A stretch of DNA of 64,000 bases. Origin: Pontibacterium sp049599735 (GTDB taxonomy: Bacteria; Pseudomonadota; Gammaproteobacteria; Pseudomonadales; Balneatricaceae). Made by a program: the position numbers and the translations under genes. The notes beneath the pieces are model-generated. The model had not been told where the DNA came from. It saw only the letters and a program-made list of their open reading frames with translations, and did not search any database. The stretch is taken from NCBI GenBank assembly GCA_049599735.1, contig JBMYOX010000001.1, positions 62,001 through 126,000 of the forward strand. The letters are read 5' to 3'. This document shows, piece after piece, positions 1 through 8,900 of this stretch (positions are counted from its first letter, which is position 1; the number at the start of each line of letters is the position of its first letter).

Positions 1-132
1 GCCTTGCTCGTCATAACGCTTAGCGACTTCTACCGGATCACCGGCATCACGAATATCTAAAAACTGTACACCTTTAACCACCCGACCATTTTCGACGTCC
101 AGGCAGGGGATAATACGTTTGGCCAGTGCCAT
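1..132 (-). CDS. hisF: Imidazole glycerol phosphate synthase, cyclase subunit HisF (5' end only)
   Basis: Partial gene; only the first 44 codons lie in the window and the rest runs off the left edge. Translation of the minus strand from the ATG at 132 gives an N-terminus with AKRIIPCLDV and GRVVKGVQF, the first beta strand and phosphate-binding region typical of HisF. A HisA protein would instead begin with an IPAIDL-type motif. HisF cyclises PRFAR with ammonia from HisH to give IGP and AICAR in histidine and purine metabolism. It lies 47 bases downstream of hisH on the same strand, with a weak AAGGT ribosome-binding site, so it is probably co-transcribed. In many relatives hisA sits between hisH and hisF; here it does not. 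Confidence 0.93.
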   Translation of the reverse strand, partial: MALAKRIIPCLDVENGRVVKGVQFLDIRDAGDPVEVAKRYDEQG

Positions 133-179
133 TTTTTATTACCTTTTTTATGTCAGAGCGACCCTGAGCGGCAACCGGA

Positions 180-827
180 TTAAACCGTTCCGTCCCAGTT
201 AAGGAAGTTTTTCAGCAGTTGCAGTCCCACATTCTGGCTTTTTTCTGGGTGAAATTGCACAGCAAAGACATTGTCACGGGCGATTGCCACATCAAAATCC
301 ACGCCGTAGTGACAGCCTGCCGCCGCAAGATCCGCTTCGTCGACTTTTACATAATAGCTGTGGACAAAGTAGAAACGGCTGCCGTCATCAATATTGGCCC
401 ACAGGGGATGATTGCCCTGTTGATAAACTTCATTCCAGCCCATATGGGGCACTTTCAGGCGTTCGCCATCGGTTTCCGTCAGGTCATCACCAAAAAATTT
501 CACATGACCGTCAAAATGAGACAGACATTGCACACCATCGTTCTCTTCAGAACTCTGCATCAAGGCCTGATAACCCACACAGATACCTAAAAAAGGTTTT
601 CCCGAAGCAATGGCCTCAGCAACCTCTTTATCCACACCCAGACGGCGGATCTCGGCCATACAATCACGGATAGCACCCACACCCGGCAAAATAACCCGGT
701 CGGCATTACGCACTTGTTCCGGATCGGCCGTTACCAGCACTTCAACGCCCGGCTCAACGTGCTCCAGTGCTTTGGCAACCGAATGCAGGTTGCCCATGCC
801 GTAATCAATTACTGCAACAGTAGACAT
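180..827 (-). CDS. hisH: Imidazole glycerol phosphate synthase, glutamine amidotransferase subunit HisH
   Basis: 215 residues, normal length for HisH. It is a class I glutamine amidotransferase that supplies ammonia to HisF. The nucleophile Cys83 lies in GICVGYQ, and His193/Glu195 in VQFHPEKS complete the triad. The N-terminus (VAVIDYGMGNL) and the oxyanion region (ILPGVGA) are also typical. It follows hisB with a 3-base gap, so translational coupling is likely, and precedes hisF. Confidence 0.97.
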   Translation of the reverse strand: MSTVAVIDYGMGNLHSVAKALEHVEPGVEVLVTADPEQVRNADRVILPGVGAIRDCMAEIRRLGVDKEVAEAIASGKPFLGICVGYQALMQSSEENDGVQCLSHFDGHVKFFGDDLTETDGERLKVPHMGWNEVYQQGNHPLWANIDDGSRFYFVHSYYVKVDEADLAAAGCHYGVDFDVAIARDNVFAVQFHPEKSQNVGLQLLKNFLNWDGTV

Positions 828-830
828 GGT

Positions 831-1424
831 TTACAGCGTTCCTTTGGTCGAAGGCATCATATTCGCAGCGCGGCTGTCAATTTCCAGCGCCATACGTAAC
901 GCACGGCCAAAGGCTTTAAAGATCGTCTCAGCCTGGTGGTGTGCGTTAAAACCTTTAATATTATCAATATGCAGAGTCACACCGGCATGATTGACAAAAC
1001 CCTGGAAAAACTCCCAGAACAGCTGGGTATCCAGGCGCCCGATAGCAGCACGGGTGAAATCACATTTAAAATCCAGACCCGGACGACCGGAGAAATCGAT
1101 CACAACACGAGACAGGGCTTCGTCAAGCGGCACATAAGCATGGCCATATCGCACAATGCCTTTTTTATCACCCACCGCCTGCTTAAACGCCTGACCTAAG
1201 GTAATGCCGATATCTTCAACCGTGTGGTGATCATCAATATGGGTATCACCTTTAGCGTTAATATCCAGATCAATCAAACCATGACGGGCAATCTGATCCA
1301 TCATGTGCTCAAGAAAAGGCACACCCGTATCCGCTTTAAATTCGCCGGTTCCATCCAGGTTAATGGATACTGTGATCTGGGTTTCCAGCGTATCACGGGA
1401 TACCGTAGCGCGACGCTCAGCCAT
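831..1424 (-). CDS. hisB: Imidazoleglycerol-phosphate dehydratase (monofunctional HisB)
   Basis: 197 residues from the ATG at 1424, the usual size of the monofunctional dehydratase without the E. coli-type phosphatase half. This start is chosen because GGAG lies 8 bases upstream and the protein then begins MAERRATVSRDT, as in relatives; the open frame runs 16 codons further upstream without support. Metal-binding motifs are visible: FLEHMMDQIARHG, GDTHIDDHHTVEDIGI and NAHHQAETIFKAFG. It converts IGP to imidazole-acetol phosphate. It is the first gene of the hisB-hisH-hisF run, divergent from the asmA-like gene. Confidence 0.96.
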   Translation of the reverse strand: MAERRATVSRDTLETQITVSINLDGTGEFKADTGVPFLEHMMDQIARHGLIDLDINAKGDTHIDDHHTVEDIGITLGQAFKQAVGDKKGIVRYGHAYVPLDEALSRVVIDFSGRPGLDFKCDFTRAAIGRLDTQLFWEFFQGFVNHAGVTLHIDNIKGFNAHHQAETIFKAFGRALRMALEIDSRAANMMPSTKGTL

Positions 1425-1587
1425 GTTGCTCTCCGATCGGTCATAAAAAAGAGCCATTATACAACCATTCAAGCGCGGTTGCCGATCCTCATTGCTGCTT
1501 AATCACGCTTAGAACGATCAGAAGGCTTAACAGCCGATACCGATCTGTTTACTATGTTTTGTATTGGATTGTGCCGGGGAGGCAATG

Positions 1588-3804
1588 ATGAAAACACTGA
1601 TCAAATTGATTGCAGGACTAATCGCACTGGTTGTTGTGCTGGTCATTGCCGGCGGCGCTATTCTAGGTATCTTTTTTGACCCTAACGCCTATAAAAGCGA
1701 AATCGAACAAGCCGCACTGGAAGAAGGTGGTGTCGAGCTGACCATTGGCGGTGATATTGGCTGGTCTGTTTTCCCCTGGCTGGGACTTGAGATTAGCCAG
1801 ATCAACCTGGCTTACCCAGGTAAACCCCAGCTGGCAACACTGAATAAAGCCCAGGTATCAGTCGCCATTCCACCGCTGCTGAGCGGACAGGTGCAGATGA
1901 GCAGCATTGTGGTTGATGGCCTGAAGCTTAACCTGGTGCAGAACAAAGACCAATCCAACAACTGGACGGGTGAGCCGGTTAAAGTCAGCCAAAAAGCAGG
2001 TAAAGTTTCCACATCAGATGCTGAAGAGACCGCTGAAGTCCAAACAGCAGATGGCGACACAGGCCCGGCCATAACACTGGATATCAACAGCATCGCGATT
2101 ACCAATGGCGACCTGAGTTACGAAGATAAGGTTGCAGGTTCCCGCATTCTGGTAAAACACCTGAACCTGAACACCGGCAAAGTGCTATCTGATGTCTTTT
2201 TCCCGGCAGAACTCAGCCTGCTTATCGAGCAATATCAGACCGGCAACGCCAAACCGGTGATGTCGGTTGATACAAAACTAAACGCAAACTTCCGCCTGGA
2301 TCTGGCGAAGCAGCTTTACTGGATCAAGGATCTGAACAGCACACTCAGTCTGACCGGTGAGGCGACTCAGGGCAAAACACTGGATTTAAACCTCGCGGCC
2401 GATATTACTGCTGATCCGGCTAAGCAGCTTCTGTCACTGGATAACTTAAAAGTGGCACTTGCCAATTTAGCCCTGAGTGGCAATCTGGCTGTGGATAATT
2501 TTGAGACACCCGTGATTAAAGGTGCGATTAACGTCGCGGCCTTTGATTTGAAGAAGCTGCTGGCAACACTGGGGCAGCCGGCAATCGAAACCACAGATGC
2601 CAGCGTCTTAAAAGCCATCAGCCTGTCAACTAAACTGGCAGGCCCCGCTAACACCATTGGCGCAACGGGCCTGACCCTGAAGCTGGATGATACAACCTTT
2701 AAAGGCAAAGCTTCTTTTAGCCTGACCAGCGGTGCCATTAAACTGAATCTGCAGGGTGATGCGATTAATGCTGACCGCTACCTGCCACCGGCCACAGAAC
2801 AGCCGGTCGCCAAGTCCGGGGCCGCAACAGGCACGACAGCAGGTACAAAAACTCAGCCGGGCAGCCGTTATTCCAAAGCCGAGATTATCCCCGTTGAACC
2901 CCTTAAAGCACTGAACCTGGATGCAACCCTGGGCCTGTCCAAATTGCATATCAGCAAACTGGATATCCAGAATCTGAAGCTGGTTGTCAGCGCCCATAAA
3001 GGCCTGATCAAAGCCACACAGATCAATGCAGATATGTACCGGGGCACCCTGCGTAACAGTGCCACCCTGGATGTCTCTAAGACACCGGTACGCATCGCTG
3101 TTAAAAAAGACGTACGCGGAATCCAGATTGGCGACTTGCTAAAAGCAGCAGCCGATACGGATGTGATTACCGGAGCCTTAAACTCCCAGGCCGCTATTAC
3201 CGCCCGCGGACGCTCTGTGTATGACATTGTGCACAGCCTGAACGGTACTACGAATATACAGATGAAAGACGGCGAGATTCAGGGCATTGATATGGCACAA
3301 ACGGTCTGTCAGGGCCTGAATACCGTTGCGTCACTGGGCGTTAATACACAGGAAGTGGATAAATCCACACCGTTTGCCAATCTCAGTGCCAGCACCCGGA
3401 TTGTCAACGGCGTGATCAACAACCCGGATTTAAAAGCAGCCTTGGATGCCATGACCCTGAAAGGCAAAGGTAAAGTAAACTTACCTCAGGAAAGTCTGGA
3501 TTACCGGTTGGGCCTGACCATCGAAGAAAACCTGTTTCAGAAGACCTGCTCCATTCCCGATGCGCTGGAAGGCGTGGAATTCCCGGTAGATTGCAAAGGT
3601 GGCTTTGATACCGCGCCTGCGGATCTCTGCAAACCTGACCTGAGCGCTCTTAAAAATATTTTTAAGGCCAAAGCCAAAGCCAAAGTGCAGAAAAAAGTGG
3701 ATGCTAAAAAAGCCGAGTTAAAAGAAAAACTCGATGAAAAGCTGAAAGAAAAACTGGGTGGTGAAGAAGGCGCACAGAAGCTGTTAAAAGGGCTGTTTAA
3801 CTAA
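1588..3804 (+). CDS. AsmA-family inner-membrane-anchored protein
   Basis: About 738 residues. One N-terminal transmembrane segment (IKLIAGLIALVVVLVIAGGA) is followed by the conserved AsmA start (FDPNAYKSEIEQA) and a long periplasmic beta-rich region. The C-terminal AsmA domain contains DGEIQGIDMAQ and QESLDYRLGLTIE, and the protein ends in a Lys/Glu-rich helix (about residues 700-730). Starts at 1585 and 1588 are both possible; 1588 lies 5 bases after GGAGG and is preferred, while the TTG at 1564 is unlikely. AsmA-like proteins are thought to bridge the periplasm for lipid handling and outer-membrane homeostasis. The stop overlaps the mutY start (TAATG), so the two are translationally coupled. 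Confidence 0.92.
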   Translation: MKTLIKLIAGLIALVVVLVIAGGAILGIFFDPNAYKSEIEQAALEEGGVELTIGGDIGWSVFPWLGLEISQINLAYPGKPQLATLNKAQVSVAIPPLLSGQVQMSSIVVDGLKLNLVQNKDQSNNWTGEPVKVSQKAGKVSTSDAEETAEVQTADGDTGPAITLDINSIAITNGDLSYEDKVAGSRILVKHLNLNTGKVLSDVFFPAELSLLIEQYQTGNAKPVMSVDTKLNANFRLDLAKQLYWIKDLNSTLSLTGEATQGKTLDLNLAADITADPAKQLLSLDNLKVALANLALSGNLAVDNFETPVIKGAINVAAFDLKKLLATLGQPAIETTDASVLKAISLSTKLAGPANTIGATGLTLKLDDTTFKGKASFSLTSGAIKLNLQGDAINADRYLPPATEQPVAKSGAATGTTAGTKTQPGSRYSKAEIIPVEPLKALNLDATLGLSKLHISKLDIQNLKLVVSAHKGLIKATQINADMYRGTLRNSATLDVSKTPVRIAVKKDVRGIQIGDLLKAAADTDVITGALNSQAAITARGRSVYDIVHSLNGTTNIQMKDGEIQGIDMAQTVCQGLNTVASLGVNTQEVDKSTPFANLSASTRIVNGVINNPDLKAALDAMTLKGKGKVNLPQESLDYRLGLTIEENLFQKTCSIPDALEGVEFPVDCKGGFDTAPADLCKPDLSALKNIFKAKAKAKVQKKVDAKKAELKEKLDEKLKEKLGGEEGAQKLLKGLFN

Positions 3805-4847
3805 TGAGCCCCGAGGACTTTTCAACGGCCGTGCTGGACTGGTTTGATCAACACGGCCGCCATGATTTGCCCTGGCAAACGGATAAATCGGCATATCACA
3901 CCTGGATCTCCGAGATCATGTTGCAACAGACACAGGTAGTGACGGTGATTCCTTATTACCAGCGCTTTATCAGCCGTTTTCCTGATGTAAACAGCCTTGC
4001 AGAAGCAGCGCAGGATGAAGTACTGCACCTCTGGACGGGGCTGGGTTATTACGCCCGCGCCCGAAATTTGCACAAAGCCGCTCAGCAGGTGGTACGTGAT
4101 TTTGAGGGCCAGTTTCCACAATCCGCAGAAGCCCTGGAAGCGTTACCCGGTATCGGGCGTTCAACGGCCGGCGCTGTGCTTTCCATCTCAACCGGAAAGC
4201 GGGCGGCGATTCTGGATGGCAACGTAAAGCGGGTGTTGGCCCGCTTTTATGCCGTCGACGGCTGGTCGGGCACCAGTGCGGTACAAAAAATACTCTGGCA
4301 GTTTGCTGAACAAAACACGCCCTATGAGCGAGTCGGCGATTATACCCAGGCTATGATGGATCTGGGGGCCACGCTTTGTACCCGCAGCAAACCCGGCTGC
4401 CTGCTATGCCCGCTACAGCAGCAATGTCAGGCGTTTGAAAAAGGACTCACTGCCCAACTGCCTTCACCCAAACCTAAAAAAGTATTACCTGTTAAACAAA
4501 CCATGATGCTGTTAATCCGCAACGAGGCGTCCGATGTATTACTTTACCAGCGTCCGCCCAGCGGGCTTTGGGGAGGTTTATGGGGACTACCGCAGGTGCA
4601 GGATTTAAGAGACTGCCAGCGCGAACATGGGCTTGATATAGACAATGAGACCACAGAGATCCTGACACCCCTGCGTCATACCTTCAGTCATTTTCATCTG
4701 GATATCACACCGGTTATTGCCGAACTGAAAGCCCCTGCAAAATCTGTCATGGAAGGCGCGCCAACGCTCTGGTATAACGTACAACAACCACAGTCTGTGG
4801 GTTTAGCCGCGCCGGTCAAGAAGCTGCTGCAACAACTTACCCACTGA
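3804..4847 (+). CDS. mutY: Adenine DNA glycosylase MutY
   Basis: 347 residues. It removes adenine mispaired with 8-oxoguanine. The catalytic Glu37 lies in SEIMLQQTQV. A helix-hairpin-helix (LPGIGRSTAGAV, about 114-125) precedes catalytic Asp138 in ILDGNVKRV. The 4Fe-4S ligands Cys192, Cys199, Cys202 and Cys208 show the C-X6-C-X2-C-X5-C spacing. The C-terminal Nudix-like domain (about 225-345) that reads 8-oxoG is present. The start codon overlaps the stop of the asmA-like gene, and yggX follows after 20 bases; mutY-yggX is a conserved gammaproteobacterial pair. Confidence 0.97.
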   Translation: MSPEDFSTAVLDWFDQHGRHDLPWQTDKSAYHTWISEIMLQQTQVVTVIPYYQRFISRFPDVNSLAEAAQDEVLHLWTGLGYYARARNLHKAAQQVVRDFEGQFPQSAEALEALPGIGRSTAGAVLSISTGKRAAILDGNVKRVLARFYAVDGWSGTSAVQKILWQFAEQNTPYERVGDYTQAMMDLGATLCTRSKPGCLLCPLQQQCQAFEKGLTAQLPSPKPKKVLPVKQTMMLLIRNEASDVLLYQRPPSGLWGGLWGLPQVQDLRDCQREHGLDIDNETTEILTPLRHTFSHFHLDITPVIAELKAPAKSVMEGAPTLWYNVQQPQSVGLAAPVKKLLQQLTH

Positions 4848-4867
4848 ACCTAATTCCGGAGAACACC

Positions 4868-5140
4868 ATGAGTCGCACCCTTTTTTGCCGTAAATATAAG
4901 GAAGAACTGGAAGGACTGGATCGCCCTCCTTATCCTGGTGCTAAAGGTCAGGATATCTATGACAATATTTCCAAAAAAGCCTGGAAAGCCTGGACCGACC
5001 ACCAGACGATGCTGATTAACGAGAAACACCTGAGCATGATGGATCCCTCTACCCGCCAATATTTACAGCAGGAAATGGATAAATTTATGCAGGGTGAGGA
5101 TTACGATAAAGCTGAAGGCTACGTACCACCGTCAAAATAA
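4868..5140 (+). CDS. yggX: YggX-type probable Fe(2+)-trafficking / oxidative damage protection protein
   Basis: 90 residues, the family length. It begins SRTLFCRKYKEELEGLD with the single conserved Cys7, and contains YDNISKKAWKAW and the C-terminal KFMQGEDYDKAEGYVPP typical of YggX. The family protects Fe-S enzymes during oxidative stress and functions with MutY in E. coli. A GGAG ribosome-binding site lies just before the ATG. It is the last gene of the asmA-mutY-yggX run. Confidence 0.96.
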   Translation: MSRTLFCRKYKEELEGLDRPPYPGAKGQDIYDNISKKAWKAWTDHQTMLINEKHLSMMDPSTRQYLQQEMDKFMQGEDYDKAEGYVPPSK

Positions 5141-5161
5141 GCTTAAAAGTTTTCTTAGAAT

Positions 5162-5191
5162 CCGGTCAGTAAATTTATCGTTGCTGACCGG
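5162..5191 (+). terminator. Stem-loop after yggX, possible terminator
   Basis: Perfect 8-bp inverted repeat CCGGTCAG / CTGACCGG around a 14-base AT-rich loop, 22 bases after the yggX stop. No T-run follows, so it may be a weak or factor-dependent terminator or an mRNA 3'-end stem. Confidence 0.45.
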
Positions 5192-5401
5192 GCTCGCAAA
5201 TAAATAGTACCGGGCTGGTTAACCATAAATTTATTATGGCTTTTATGCAGGATCCGTCATCAGATTAAAGTCACAAGATAAAGGGAAAATTATAACTGAA
5301 TGTTTGTTTTTCACCTGATCCGACTTTCGGGTTGAATAACAGGAGCCGGACGCAAGGATTCGGCATATCACTTTACATGGCCACGAAACGATCATTGCAA
5401 C

Positions 5402-5418
5402 TTTGGTCTAAGACCAAA
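5402..5418. promoter_or_regulatory. 17-base palindrome, candidate operator
   Basis: TTTGGTCT-A-AGACCAAA is a perfect 8-bp inverted repeat around a single base. The TTGGTC...GACCAA pattern resembles operators of FadR-subfamily GntR regulators (TGGT-N-ACCA type). This match is by eye; the regulator is not encoded in the window. It lies 566 bases upstream of the adhesin start. Confidence 0.4.
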
Positions 5419-5790
5419 AAAAGCCGAATTGTGAGATAACATCTTATTATCCGCCCGGCATGGTTTCCGGGTCAGCCCTTAATAAATCGATGTCGACACG
5501 GGTCAGGTTGTCATTAAGCGGAGTTTTCTCTGTTTATATCCGTGAATAATTCATCAAACCGGCCACTCTTGTTAGCTTATCTTTTGAGGGCTTATTATGT
5601 TTTATCCGTATAAAATAGTAAAAATCATACGTCTGACAAGCAACTGAATCACTATGATTTTTTGTAGAAGACAACCCGACACTGGCTAACTAATGTTCAA
5701 AAAAAGACACTAATTAACAAAAAGGGATGTCATGGGTGGAATTGCTTGTGTTTAAATTCTCCTCTGATAGCTGCAGGATAAACCTGTTTT

Positions 5791-5826
5791 CCGGGTAGTT
5801 TTATCAGTCTGATTTCCCGGTTTTTT
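5791..5826 (+). terminator. Terminator-like hairpin in the adhesin leader
   Basis: CCGGG (5791-5795) pairs with CCCGG (5816-5820), with an inner ATCA/TGAT stem, and six T residues follow directly. This is an intrinsic-terminator shape about 160 bases before the adhesin start. It could end an upstream transcript or act as an attenuator in the adhesin 5' leader. Confidence 0.45.
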
Positions 5827-5983
5827 GAATTCAATCCGACTAAAAATCTCCTTTATCAGGATCAGGTTTTACGGGTTTATTGTATTCAAGTGTTTTCATT
5901 TAAATATTAAGCAGCTTAATAAAGCATAACCATTCGGCCGGCCGTATTCCAGTACCGGAAGCGATGCTCATGAGGAACTATCA

Positions 5984-8900
5984 ATGAATCCTAAACAGCA
6001 TAACAGTGTATCTGACTCTTTCACCCGTAAGCCCTTATTCCGGGCTCTCGAGCAACGGTTAATGTTCGATGCAGCCATTGCGGATACGGCGGTTCAGATA
6101 ACGGCGACCGATGGAGTAACTGATACAGTCACCACCGGGCAGGATGATGCGCTTCTGGATAACCTCGCAGCCCTTGTACCACCCGCCGATCGTGACCAGT
6201 CCCGTGTGGTGGTCATTGATCAGGGTGTCGATAATTTTCAGTCTTTGCTTAGTCAGATACCGGAAAACTACGGCATTGTGCTGATACCCGGTGGTGAAAA
6301 CGGTTTGCAGCTGCTGGCCGAATCACTTCAGGCTTATACGAACCTTGAAGCTATTGATATTTTCAGTCATGGCTCAGATAACCTGTTCCAGCTTGGCTCC
6401 GACAGCCTGTCTGCTGCTAATGTCGATTTGTATGCAGCTGAACTGGCAAAAATCGGACAGGCGCTGGCCCCTCAGGGCGATTTGCTGCTTTACGGTTGCA
6501 GCCTGACCGCCAGCCAGGAAGGTAACCGCTTACTGTCATCGCTGTCTGAGTTAACAGGTGCAGATGTAGCGGCATCGTCCGACCTGACCGGTGCAACACA
6601 TCTTGGCGGAGACTGGATACTGGAATCTGTCCGGGGTGATGTGGAGGCCGATACCTTATCACCTGAATACGAAGGGCTCTTAACAGGCGCGACTTACTAC
6701 ACCACCGAGGCCAGCGGCGAGCTCGATAGTTACCATGACTTAAGCGATCCAATCACCTTTAATATTCAGGTTGATGGTGCTCTGCCCACGGACAACGCCC
6801 GCCTGACCATCTACGCACAGGATATTGATGAAGAAGAAGGTGAGGTCGACGAAGTTTATCTGAATGGCACGCTACTGGGCACACTAAAAGGTGTTAACGA
6901 TGGCTGGAGCACTACCACCTTTGAGATCAGCGACCTTTCCCTTATCCGTCAGGGCGACAATCAGGTAGAGATCAGAGTTGATGCCTCTAATCCTGACAGC
7001 AGCAACCCGAAATGGATTGCCAAGGTCGACTGGGGGCAATTATTAATTGATGGTGGATCTTCTGAGTACGGCTCCCTCGGCCAGTCCTCTCTGACAACCT
7101 CAGTCATCAGTGGCAGTACTGCAACCCTGACCAGCGAAGTTCAGGTATCCATCAACTCAACGGGTTATTATCGCCTGGAAGCGGTACTGACCGACCGCGC
7201 CACCGGAAACATCGTCGATATCACAGAAACGGTTTTTCAGGCCAGTGCCGGAGACAGCCTGCAAACCCGCCTGCAAACCCGTTACGACATTTCAGCCCCC
7301 GATGGCGTTTGCGCCATGACCTTTAATCTTTTTTACTACGAAGGTTACGTTAACAGCACCAACACCGGCATTCCCGTACTCCAGGCCCAGTCTGATTACG
7401 CATTCGAAACCCTGCAGGGAACAGGACCAACCGTTGCACCTGTCTCTGCTGATACCAGCGCACAATTTGACAGTGGCCAGGGTTATACCTTCAGCGCCAA
7501 TGATTTCAGTTTTATGGATATTGACGGCGGCACACTTGCCTCCGTTGTGGTTCAGTCGTTACCGGCACGCGGCAGCCTGACGCTGGACGGTCAGCAGATA
7601 AGCATTGGTGCCAACATCACTGTTGCTGATATCAACAGCGGCAAACTTCGTTTTACTGCCGCTGCGGCTGAGTATGGCATTGCTTATTCGCAGTTTAATT
7701 TCAGCGTCAGTGATGGCATCAAACAATCCGGTAATTACCTTTTCACCCTGAATGTTGACCAGGCACTTTATATCAGCCTTTCGTCAACTCAGGTCAACCA
7801 GTCTGCCGGCCTGGATGGTCTCGTTGCCAGCCTGAGCGCACTGAATCCGGTATCCGGTGAAAATTATAGCTATTCTCTGATTACCGGAAACGGCGGTGCG
7901 GACAACGCACTGTTCAGCATTTCGGGCACTTCTCTGAATGTACGTAATGCCGGGGCAATGAGCGCCGGTGATTACTCAGTACGCCTGCGTATTGATGCCA
8001 GCGGAACCGCCAGTTATTCCCAGGAACAGATTGTCATCATCAGTCTTGTGGATGATATCGCACCCGTTATCAGCGGTGACAGCGATCCGGCAGGTAACAG
8101 CGGCTCGGGGGACTTTACCTACAACGGCCAGGTTAACGAAGGCATCGATGCCGGACAACCCGTTGGCATTATCGTGACCGCCTCTGATCTCGCAGCGGTG
8201 AGCTACAGCCTGGCACCCGGTTCATCCGAATTCTTTGAGGTGAATGCGACAAGCGGCTTAGTCTCCGTGGCCAGCGGGGCGCTGATTAACTACGAAAGTG
8301 CCCGGGAACACCGTATCAGCATCCGCGCTACAGATGCTGCGGGTAATTCATCCAGCCAGGACTTCCTTATTGAAGTGACTAACCTGGCCCCGGTGCTGGT
8401 AGATGATTCAGCCGTTGCACCTGAAACCTCTGCCAGTCATACAACCGGCAATGTGTTTGATAATGACAGCGACCCTGGCAGCCAGACCGGAACTGATCTG
8501 GTTGTAAGCCAGGTCAACAATGAAGCCTCCGCCGTTGGCACTACCCTTTCCGGTTCTTCAGGCGGTCTTTTCACGGTTAACAGCAACGGTAGCTGGAGCT
8601 TCAACGCCAATCAGGACTTTGAAGATCTGAACGATGGCCAGACCCGGGAAACCTTCGTAACCGTGCGATCAGAGGACAGCGCAGGCAGCGGAGCAACCAC
8701 GCGGCTCAGTATCGTGGTACAGGGCCGCACGGACATTGCCGCCGACCTGCAAATCAGCAATACCGTAATCGGCCTGTCCGCAGACTCCGGAGCGCTGGTT
8801 GGTACGGTTTCTGTCAACGGAGGGCAGCCGGATACTGCTTATACCTACCTTCTCTCTGCGGGTGACGGAGACTACGATAATGCCCGCTTTACCCTGAACA

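Larger units (their letters stand above)
5141..5983. other. 843-base non-coding leader before the giant adhesin
   Basis: No credible gene is seen on either strand. The stretch is AT-rich relative to its flanks and holds three structured elements listed separately: an 8-bp stem at 5162-5191, a near-perfect palindrome at 5402-5418 and a terminator-like hairpin with a T-run at 5791-5826. A GAGGAA ribosome-binding site immediately precedes the adhesin ATG at 5984. No promoter could be assigned with confidence. The length suggests complex control or a long 5' untranslated region. Confidence 0.6.

Noticed and set aside
5320..5420. Short motif ggacgcaa resembling part of a GEMM c-di-GMP riboswitch
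   Set aside because: The required upstream block (cacgcacagggcaaacc-like) and the matching helices are absent.
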